Shown in pieces: positions 52,018 through 60,000 of a stretch of 60,000 nt of DNA. The DNA lies in NCBI RefSeq assembly GCF_910592395.1, contig NC_088317.1, positions 250,001 through 310,000 of the forward strand. Direction: 5' to 3'. The notes beneath the pieces were generated by a model that saw nothing but the letters and a program-made list of their open reading frames with translations, had not been told where the DNA came from and made no database searches. This stretch comes from Lineus longissimus. Lineage: Eukaryota; Nemertea; Pilidiophora; Heteronemertea; Lineidae. A program made the translations under genes and the position numbers. Position 1 is the stretch's first letter, and every line of letters starts with the position of its first letter.

Positions 52018-52734
52018 TTAAAGCTGACATGCATGCATAAAAACTCTAACGGCCAAGTTAGAAAACACAAACGCCCGACCACCAAACGACCAACCGACAC
52101 CCAGCGACTGCTCTCACTTGACAACAAGTTCATTGACGAGACACGTCACAGAGAAGTTCTCGTGTAGAGAAAAAACGAAAAAATATTCCTCGCGCGGGTT
52201 CGAACTCGGAGCCCTCGACACTTGATCCTTGCCGTCTTACCAACTATGCCATGAAGCCGTTGTTATAAATGAGCATAGTTCACTTACAAGCTTGACAGAA
52301 TGGTGTATGTTGTGCCATCTGTACCATTTTCAGTTTCAAAGTTGCCCTTTAAAATTTGCCCTTTTACAATATTGGCAAAGTGAATTCATAAGATACATAA
52401 TCTGGTGATGAACATGACACCCTGTGATGATTATAAGAGCACGCAGCTATTTTTTGAGTTTTAATGCAAAAAAATTTCCCGCTTTGCTAGTATTAAAACC
52501 ATGTGTGTAATGAGGAACTGTCTGATCATATGGCAATGATCGCGCGAGGTTGCGATGGCCACTAATATGAGCTCCACATCCGGTGCTCTGTTGGTGAATA
52601 CTGCAGCCTGCTGGTAGTCTATCATATCTGAGGGCGTTTGAACATGGCTGACCGGTCGTTCAAGACATGGCGGACGGGCGTTAGTGTTTTCTAACTTGGC
52701 CATTAGGGTTTTAATGCATGCATGTCAGCTTTAA
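52018..52734. mobile_element. 717-bp foldback element flanked by TTAA, just upstream of the P450
   Basis: The left arm from 52018 (TTAAAGCTGACATGCATGC onward, about 63 bp) matches the reverse complement of 52672-52734 with a few mismatches and one indel. The outermost bases on both sides are TTAA, the target sequence duplicated by piggyBac-type transposons. However, TTAA could instead be part of the inverted repeat, and the termini lack the usual piggyBac CCC start. The interior has no transposase-like frame and contains a tRNA-like stretch. The right end is 240 bp before the P450 start codon. Confidence 0.7.
52186..52260 (-). repeat. Degenerate tRNA-like sequence inside the foldback element
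   Basis: On the minus strand, TGGCATAGTTGG is a good box A and GAGTTCGAACC a good box B, about 35 bases apart as in a tRNA gene. The T stem and acceptor stem do not pair properly, so it is a tRNA-derived relic or SINE head and not a working tRNA. Confidence 0.5.
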
Positions 52735-52973
52735 GCATGCCGAGCAAACACTTCAAGCGAACTGTGATATTGTCCTAACAAAAACAGAACAACAACTGCC
52801 AAGCGAGTGGCCTAAATAATGACCTGTCTGAAATCTAGGTCTTCATTGAGAATAAGCATTACACGTCACTAGCAATTGCGTGTTCGGTTCTTTGCTAGTT
52901 CGGGTTTGGCTATCAAGCTACTTGCAGACGACTGAAGACCTTGTGCGACGGGATTGACTTTGACTTATCAGGG

Positions 52974-55900
52974 ATGGCTGGGTTCTTCGACCCCATCACG
53001 GTGACGGTTTTCCTTGTCGTTTTAGTGGTTACCTGGATTTTCTACCCTCGTAAGAAATACAATCTACCGCCTGGACCTTTCAGTTTGCCGATCATTGGAT
53101 GTGCTATAGGTAAGTTCAATTGTCTCTGGCCTCAAACAACTCCCTTCTAGCTGCGTGCAATGGACCATCATAAAGCTTCTACGACATGACTATGGTCTAG
53201 ATAGGGCCACTACATACACAGAGAGAGGAACAACGAGAAAATGGATAGGCTTTCAACCCAAAAAAGAAGCGACACGACTGACAAGGCCTGCTACCCAGAG
53301 AAAGTAAGACCATGACAACTGATAGGCCTACCACACAAAAAGAGCGCTTTTTTCACATTGTAGAACTTATTGTTGTTTCTTTCTTTCAGCGTTTATGCGT
53401 TCCAAGCATGGGCAGAGATACTTTGAACTCTTCCATGAGTGGGGTCAGAAGTATGGCAGCCTGGTCAGGGTCAATACAGGTAGGAAAAGCGGTTTGATAT
53501 CAGTGGATTCATTGATATAAAGACATGAGTCCCCTTAAAGGATTTACTAATAGCACCACTTTGATATTACGTCGCCATCACATTTGAGTTGTTATATTGG
53601 TTACTTTAAACTTTACATGCACTTAGTCAGCGATATCGTTTCAAGCACGTTGCCTTGGAGAGTGGCAAGATGCATCTGCATAGCTGTAAAAGAAACCTAG
53701 ACCTGTCATATGTTAAATATTCAATATGAGACTGATTTCTTTTTACAGTAATGGGGGAGATGGTCGTGATAAACGAGATAAATGAGGCGATGGAGGCACT
53801 GGTTACCAAGTCGACAGAAACCGCTGGAAGGATGTCTCTCTACAGCAGTAAGTTACCAAAGAAATATAAGTTATAATTTCTTGTCTAATATTAGCCAATC
53901 AAAAGCCCTTTATCCAGCTTCATCGGGCAGTTCTCCAGAACCAATCGGAATGAACTGTCTGAACAATCTTAACTGAGAGTCTAAGCCATCTTCACTGCAC
54001 CTCAACTTGGCAAGTCTACACTAGCAACGGTTCTTAATGAACTTTGTGCAAATCTGGTGATGATAAATACCGAGATGAACCAAAGTGGGTTTTTAGGTCC
54101 TCTAATCATGAGTTCTTCGAATGACTAGTTATAAGTAGATATCATCTTAAAAATGGTAGATGGTCAAAATTACTGATGGTGGCGATCATTGCTGATAAGG
54201 ATGGAAGCCTACACGTTTTATTTCATTTTAGCTGATAAAATGACGTTCGGGGGAAAGGACATTGCGCTAGCAGACTACTCAGATCGCGTCAAATACCAAA
54301 GACGAATCGCTGGTGCTGCTCTAAGGTACGAGGTTGCCTCACCTGAACTTACCTTTACTTGTTTACTTTTTTAATCACATTGAACGTCTGCTGTCAAAAT
54401 ATCTGTACACCTAAGTCAGACGATAAAACCAATACGAAGATACAATAGTAAGAGAAAGTAGTTGCCGATCTTTAATGCCCTACTTTTAGAAAGCCCTGGT
54501 ATTTTTCACAGGTTTCTAGAAATCCGACCTTTCAGGGAAAAATCGGACAATGTCGGACTTTTGTCGGATAAATCAGGAAAAAGATAGAGAAAAGAAGTCG
54601 CAAAAAGCCTCCGACTGGTGAAACGCATCTGAGTGGAATTTTACACAATTGACTATCAGGGTTACAAACACACGGGGATAAAAAATAACCCTCTAGTTAT
54701 TTCTAACCTACAGGAATCTTTTCTCGGGAGGACGCCTCGAGACCATGGCTCACGCCAGCATTGAGAATGGTATCCGAATCTTCGAAGAGAAAGCCAGGAA
54801 TAAAGAGGCATTTGATCCAAGGGAGATTCTTAATTTGCATGTTTACAACATCATATGTGCCATGTGCTTCGATACGAAGTAAGAATAGAGTACATGTATA
54901 TATCGTTTGCTGTTGTGCGGGCCAAAAAAGATGAGACTTACTTCTCTGACAACATTAGCAATATTTGGTAATGGTATGAGAAAGATGAGTGCAGTTGCCT
55001 CAGTGGAGGTCATATCCAAACTAATATGCTTCGTCTGTTAACCGTCATTAGATTTATTCTGATAGACCAGACTGCTGTATTTCAAGTTAGACTACACAAA
55101 AATATATGTTTACTTGAATTATTTTCAGTTTCGAGCTGGAGGACGAAGAATTCCAAGTTCTCTTCCAAGCCAATACGGAATTTGCAGAACTCTTTGGCGG
55201 TGGAATGATGTTGGTCGATTACTTCCCACCAGCGAGATATTTTCCCCCGACATCTGGCTTCAAAAGGATAGAAAAAATCGCTGATATACTAAATGGCTAC
55301 ACCCTCAAGCAAGTTCAAGAGCACAAGGAGAAGTTTGACCCAGGTAATGATGAGAACATTTGGTGCCTTGCCTTGCTCAAATGACAGAGGTCGATCACTT
55401 GGCAGAGGCTGGTCCTAATCGGAACGGATCCTAATTTTGTCAGAATCTTATCATATTGACTTAAATTTTTCTTAATTCAAATTTTCCAAAAAAATTTTTA
55501 ATTTTTTTTTCTGTATTTATTGTTTCTTCGTGAAAAGTTGAAAAGTGGATTTTGTTCAAAAAATATCTTCAATTTTTTTTTCAAATTCACTTTTTTGGGG
55601 GCGGAGGGGTCAAAACACATTTTGATCAATTTTTTTCCAATTTTGAAAAAAAAATCAGAAATTTTCGACCAATTTTCCGACATAAAATAATTATATTGAG
55701 GCTACCCCAGATTGACATCCGCCCAATGTAAATTGTTTGTTGGACACTCAACATAAAATCTGTTTGGTAAAACAGGGAGCCCGACATAACGTCTATGTTT
55801 GGCGGACAAATTCGTTATGATGGGCACAAATGCCTGTGTATAACTAAATATTAAGATGACGTTCCTGTTTATGTAACTACGTAAGTGTACTTTCATCATT

Positions 55901-57694
55901 CACCGTATTTACAGACAACCTGAAGGATTTCATTGACCACATGTTGAAAGTGGAGAAGGACACAGAAGAGGAGGAGGAAACCGGCAGGAAGGTCGTATTG
56001 GATGACCAACATTACCAGCAGACAATATTAGACATCTTCAGTGGTGAGAGAAAAATAGCAGACATCATTATGTTGTGGAGTGTTTTTGAACGTACATTTG
56101 TATTACGGACAATCCCTATGCGGCCTTTTGCTCTGATACCATTTTAAGGTCTGTTTCGGAACGTGTTTTGTGATTAGACTTCACCCTTTGTCAATATTTT
56201 GATAAGGGATATTGTGCGTACTGACCACTGTTTGACTCAAATATCTAAGAATTCACCCGTTAACACTATTATGAAAACTGGTCACTTGTCCACACAAGTC
56301 CCCCTCATGTTAGCTTTGTGTGCCATGTTTATTCTTGTAGTTCGACGAACCAGAGGAGCGTGCCGGTTTCGAAGTAGAAAAAGGCTTGAGTCCCCCGGGA
56401 AAATGTGTCCTGCCCGATTGTATTTTGACGGATTATGGTATATAGTCATAAGTCATGACTGTTAATACCTCTAAGATTAAAAGCGCATAATATAATCTTT
56501 GTTCGCAAGAAGTTTATCCAAGGACATTTCTTGCAGCTGGCACTGAGACGACATCGGCAACATTACTCTTCATCGTATTACTGCTGACCGAATATCAGGA
56601 GATCCAGGCCAAGGTTCAACAGGAGATAGAAGATGTTGTTGGTAGGTCGGAGCTCTCTCTATGTCCTCACGTCCCTTAGGGCAGTAAAGCCTCAAAAAGA
56701 TTCTCTCGACTCACAAATGTCGAAGATGTCATGAGTTGTGTCCAGCATGTACAGTGACACCCTAAAACAGAATGATACCAGATGGCCTCCTACTTTTGTC
56801 TTGCCAATATCCTACGTTTAAAAAGTCCTTTACCGAGTACATGTATTTGCTTAAAAGAAATCACAAAATTTTCTGCCCTTTAGGTTCCTCGCGTCTTCCC
56901 AGGGCCGCTGACAAGGCCAAGATGCCGTACTGTGAGGCTGTGATGTACGAAGCAATGAGATTTGGGACCATCGTCCCCCTTGGGGTGCCCCATAAAGCCA
57001 TGTGCGACGTTACCATAGGTAAGTTAGAGAACTTGATGGTTTTATAAGCCAGTGGATTAATAAAGGATTTATATTAACAGGGTGGTGCCCCTCTGACTGT
57101 TTATTCCAAAGTTTTATACTTCTTGATATCCAACAGCATCAGTCATCGCCTACTTTCTTGAAGACCGACAAAACAAGCTCATCAAAACGTTGTTCTTACA
57201 GTTTCACGAATGATAAACTAGTCCACATTGTTATTGCGTTTAGACCTGGTTGATTGGACCTGTGAGTAAATACAGTGTTATCCAATTCTTTGTCTTCAAG
57301 TATTATACTATTCTTCATTACTCTCGACACTGTCCTTTATCTTAAAGGAGACTACGAAATCCCAAAAGACACTGTTGTGGTGATAAACCATCATGCACTT
57401 CACAGAGACCCAAAGCAGTGGAAAAACCCAGATGACTTTGACCCTAACAACTTCCTGGACCAAGACGGGAAACTTCTCCCTAAGCCCCGGAGTTTCCTAC
57501 CATTCGGGGCGGGTAAGAGAGTATGTTTAGGCGAGGCTATCGCAAAGCCAGAGATCTTCATGATTTACACGGCCATGTTCCAGAAGTTTAACTTCAGGTT
57601 TGAAGAGGGCCACAAGAGTGACTTGACCTTTCAAGACCTCTCGGCTCAAGTCTTGCCACAGCCTTATAAAGTTCTGTTGGAATGTCGACAATAA
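52974..57694 (+). CDS. Cytochrome P450, CYP2 clan (complete, ten exons)
   Basis: Exons: 52974-53109, 53390-53479, 53749-53847, 54232-54325, 54714-54878, 55129-55343, 55915-56043, 56537-56641, 56884-57018, 57348-57694. All introns are GT-AG and phases agree; the total is 1515 bases, 504 residues, the usual microsomal P450 length. The N terminus has a membrane anchor (about residues 8-24), a basic RKK, and the hinge PPGP (32-35). The I-helix AGTETTS is at 310-316, the K-helix E367-A-M-R370 is intact, and the heme loop [10 protein letters not shown] spans 442-451 with ligand Cys449. It should be an endoplasmic-reticulum, NADPH-P450-reductase-dependent monooxygenase; the substrate is unknown. The heme-loop and N-terminal style fit the CYP2 clan (CYP1/17/21-like). 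Oddities: Val128 where the C-helix Trp is expected, and PNNF (422-425) in place of PERF or PxHF. The start at 52974 was chosen because the anchor follows directly. Confidence 0.97.
54468..54620 (-). mobile_element. MITE-like family 1, copy 7, inside P450 intron 4
   Basis: A reverse-oriented copy lacking the distal end. It runs from about TCTTTAATGCCC through GTCGGA boxes to GCCTCCGACTGGTG. It sits between P450 exons ending 54325 and starting 54714 and leaves both splice sites intact. Confidence 0.85.
55420..55690. repeat. Low-complexity A/T-run tract in P450 intron 6
   Basis: A stretch of alternating A-runs and T-runs (for example TTTTTCCAATTTTG then a run of A) with a single G-rich interruption near 55598. 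It is simple sequence inside the intron between the exons ending 55343 and starting 55915. Confidence 0.7.
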
Positions 57695-57695
57695 A
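57690..57695 (+). promoter_or_regulatory. AATAAA overlapping the P450 stop codon
   Basis: The last sense codon CAA, the stop TAA and the next base form AATAAA. A further AATAAA lies at 58155-58160 and is the likelier polyadenylation signal, since use of the first would leave almost no 3' UTR. Confidence 0.4.
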
Positions 57696-57860
57696 GGAAT
57701 AACTTCTTTCCTCAGCTAGAATCACAAGAAATGCTTGTAACATGAACCGTTTGTTAACGCTTGCGACAACAGCATCGTAAAATACCTATGCTTTCAACGC
57801 GTGCGTTACAGGACGGGTAACAAAGCGATGTTCAGGCATTCGTACAAAAGGTTTTTATGG

Positions 57861-58132
57861 TTGTATCTCAGTTGTAGTTCATATTATGTAAATCAACAAA
57901 CGTGTACTCTGTCGAATAATCAAGATCAATCTTAATTGTGACAGCGAAGATTTTAGTGGATCGGTATAGGCGTGGTAGCTGACTTTTTTGACGGTGTTGT
58001 ATTATGTATTTGTACAAACAAGTAGATAGTTGTATTTTAGTTGTAGTTCATATTATGTAAATCAACAAACGTGTACTCTGTCGAGTGATCAAGATCAATC
58101 TTAATTGTGATAGCAAACATTTTTCGTCGATC
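57861..58132. repeat. ~103-bp direct repeat, 169 bp apart, after the P450
   Basis: Copies at about 57861-57963 and 58030-58132 share long exact runs (for example TTCATATTATGTAAATCAAC) with few substitutions. The repeat contains GATCAAGATCAATCTTAA. It lies in the presumed 3' UTR or flank of the P450. Confidence 0.9.
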
Positions 58133-58234
58133 GTTTTTTATAACAGGGTGTATTAATAAAAAGCCGTACAATCGAAAGATTCTTTCGTCTTACTGTTAGG
58201 AGCATCCTCCACGCATGCATAGCATAACGCATGT

Positions 58235-58612
58235 ATGGAGCATGGTGCGACTTCAAAACGTAGCCTGCCCCCTTCCCCGTGGCATCGGCGCAAAAGCCCT
58301 GGAGGTGAGTTGCACCCTGGTGATGAACTGTTTGGTAAACACCACCGAAAAGTCACCTTTCACTCAATACCCCATGGGCCAGTGGTGTACAACGGTTACG
58401 TCACGCAACCTTTATTTCTATCTCGTCGCCAGGTACACTGCAAGCAAATCGTCCGTTGTAGCGACAGGAAGTTGATCTATGTTTTCGAGTCTACTCAGAG
58501 GGCAGTATTATTTGCCTTTAATATTTCTCCCGACAGTCTGCGTGTAGCTCTGGAGAGCAGTGTACTTGCTGCTCCATCCCAAGGAAGGCGGAATGATCAG
58601 GATGAAGAATGA
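58235..58612 (+). CDS. Hypothetical 125-residue protein
   Basis: The open frame starts at ATG 58235 (an in-frame TAG lies a few codons upstream) and stops at TGA 58610-58612. The product begins MEHGATSKRSLPPSPWHRRK, a basic proline-rich start. It continues with a more ordered stretch (KLIYVFESTQRAVLFAFN) that could form strands, and ends acidic (RRNDQDEE). There is no signal peptide, membrane segment or motif I recognise. Codon use looks more coding-like than the surroundings, but the start context is weak and an overlapping frame is open for 86 codons. A family-1 element begins 20 bp downstream. It could be a small single-exon gene, a last exon, or chance. Confidence 0.3.
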   Translation: MEHGATSKRSLPPSPWHRRKSPGGELHPGDELFGKHHRKVTFHSIPHGPVVYNGYVTQPLFLSRRQVHCKQIVRCSDRKLIYVFESTQRAVLFAFNISPDSLRVALESSVLAAPSQGRRNDQDEE

Positions 58613-58631
58613 AATAACCGGCCCGCCCCAA

Positions 58632-58875
58632 CAGTAGTAGGAGGATTTTTCCGACTTCTTAATGGTTTCTCTAACTTTTTCCTGATTTATCCGACCAAAG
58701 TCCGACATTGTCCGACTTTCCTGAGAGGTCGGATTTCAGGAAACCCTAGTATTTTTCACCGGTTTTCCAAGAATCCGACCTTTTATGGAAAAGTCGGACA
58801 GTATCGGACTTTTGTAGAATAAATCAAAAAAAAGTTTGAGAAACCGTCAAGAAGTCGGAAAAAACCTCCTACTAT
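58632..58875. mobile_element. MITE-like family 1, copy 8: long palindromic form
   Basis: About 244 bp folding back along its whole length. The left half starts CAGTAGTAGGAGGATTTTTC with TCCGAC boxes; the right half is its inverted counterpart with GTCGGA boxes, ending GAAAAAACCTCCTACTA. Other copies have only one TCCGAC-rich end, so this looks like two such ends joined head to head. Confidence 0.9.
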
Positions 58876-58880
58876 ACATT

Positions 58881-59010
58881 CATGCACTTGATTGGGAACA
58901 ACGTTTACATGACGTAGTGTTGGCCGTCGTCACGTCACCATGCATTTTACATTACTGTAACGTGACGAGACACGACGTTTTCGTAAACGTTGGTCCCAAT
59001 CAAGTGCATG
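58881..59010. repeat. 130-bp foldback immediately after the palindromic element
   Basis: The arm 58881-58908 (CATGCACTTGATTGGGAACA onward) pairs with 58983-59010, with a small mismatch block. An inner stem (GTCGTCACGT against ACGTGACGAGAC) extends it. Flanking bases ACTATA on the left and TATAGT on the right are also complementary, so the inverted repeat continues outward. Confidence 0.9.
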
Positions 59011-60000
59011 CATCTATAGTGTATGTCCTGTCGTAAGACGAAGAGAAGTGTTAAAACTATAGTATGTTCAAGCCGTCGATCTACCATTTCTTCATAGTTT
59101 TGTCACGCGACGGTGCACGCGAGTCAAGTGAGCCTAAAACCGAAATAGGGCCCTCATACAATAATATGAAAAAGTAGTTGTATCGGGACTAGACTGATGT
59201 AACTTTAAGCCTATTTCTGCGTCGAGAACTTAGTGTCGACTCAGTTATAAGTTCCTAATGGGTCTTTTGCAATGAGAACTGAATCTAAAACACTTTTAAC
59301 AAATTGAACTTTCCACCTAAACGTTATAGAGGAATAACAAATCTCCACCTTCGGCCTATTGAAGCTGCATGAAAAGTTTGAAATATTTTTTTCTTCAATA
59401 CAAGTGTTATGACGCGGGCGTATCTGACTTTCACGCCGTGTTGGTTACGGGCAAAGCTCTGTGGAATAAACGCCGCGTCAAAAGTTATGTGGAGATAGGA
59501 CACTGATCATAAGGACCGCAACCAAAGATTGTCGAGGAAAAGTTTGAGAGGAAAAAGAGACAACAACTAGAAAAATAAAAATATAAGAACTTTCTTACCT
59601 TTGTTACAACTCGATAAAAAATCCTATTATTTTCTGGTTCCCCTGAAGATCTCTTTAGTCCACGGTTTCTTGTCGCTCACTACAAGTTGGGTTTAGTATC
59701 TCGTTTGAAAGATCGATGTGCTCGACTTAAGCCTCTTCTATACTCCACGCCAACGCATGCTGTGGGTGGCAATGTTTGAACTGCTCTCGACCAATCAGAG
59801 CAGTGCGTTATGTGACGTAATATTGAGACGTCACTAACGCGGTTACGGTTTAGCTGCACGTGGTGGTGATTGGATCTCCCAGCTGAATAAACAATCTAAA
59901 GAACTGGCGCATAAGTTATAGTTCCTGTCTGGAGTTGACAAAGATGCACCAGTAAGCCTCTCGATGACCTAAAGGGGGACTATGGGCAGGAGCGGGGGGG
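59011..60000. other. Right edge, no gene recognised
   Basis: No credible exon. Composition becomes richer in CpG toward the end. A CCAAT/CRE-like cluster is listed separately and could belong to a gene beyond the window. Confidence 0.4.
59791..59834. promoter_or_regulatory. Candidate promoter cluster: CCAAT box plus two CRE-like sites
   Basis: CCAATCAG starts at 59791, TGACGTAA is at 59813-59820 and GACGTCAC at 59827-59834. The last two form an inverted repeat GTGACGT/ACGTCAC. Such spacing is common in CREB/ATF- and NF-Y-driven promoters. There is no adjacent start of transcription or exon to confirm it. Confidence 0.25.

Overview
The window comes from an animal nuclear genome, most likely a marine invertebrate bilaterian. 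The evidence is spliced genes with GT-AG introns, standard animal tRNA-Ser genes, many small foldback elements and AT-rich non-coding DNA. I cannot name the species or settle the phylum.

Two protein-coding genes are well supported. (1) On the minus strand at the left edge (490-2740) are three exons of a multi-copy neuropeptide precursor. After dibasic cleavage it would release about 23 related decapeptides of the pattern x-L-D-x-(I/V)-G-G-x-L-L, 13 of them copies of MLDRVGGxLL. They resemble pedal-peptide/orcokinin peptides, especially the orcokinin-B type. A minus-strand signal-peptide exon at 49295-49374 has the reading phase needed to be its first coding exon. If that join is right, the precursor is 433 residues and one intron is about 46.5 kb. 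This would explain why 2741-49294 has almost no credible coding sequence. (2) On the plus strand, 52974-57694 is a complete ten-exon cytochrome P450 of the CYP2 clan (504 residues) with every intron phase consistent. Its C-helix and PERF-region positions are unusual.

The presumed giant intron (2741-49294) holds two identical tRNA-Ser(AGA) genes on the opposite strand, several tandem repeats (65 bp x7, 54 bp x8, 34 bp x5), a perfect 25-bp hairpin, and copies of two MITE-like families. Family 1 carries clustered TCCGAC/GTCGGA boxes and is also found inside P450 intron 4 and downstream of the P450. Family 2 is an imperfect palindrome seen at about 42.2, 47.9, 50.0 and 51.5 kb. A 717-bp foldback element flanked by TTAA, with a tRNA-like segment inside, ends about 240 bp before the P450 start codon.

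The right end (57.7-60 kb) has a direct repeat after the P450, a 125-codon ORF of unknown function, a palindromic family-1 element joined to a second foldback, and a CCAAT/CRE-like cluster near the edge. The neuropeptide and P450 genes would be divergent, about 3.6 kb apart, and no functional link is implied. All statements come from reading the sequence; no database was searched.
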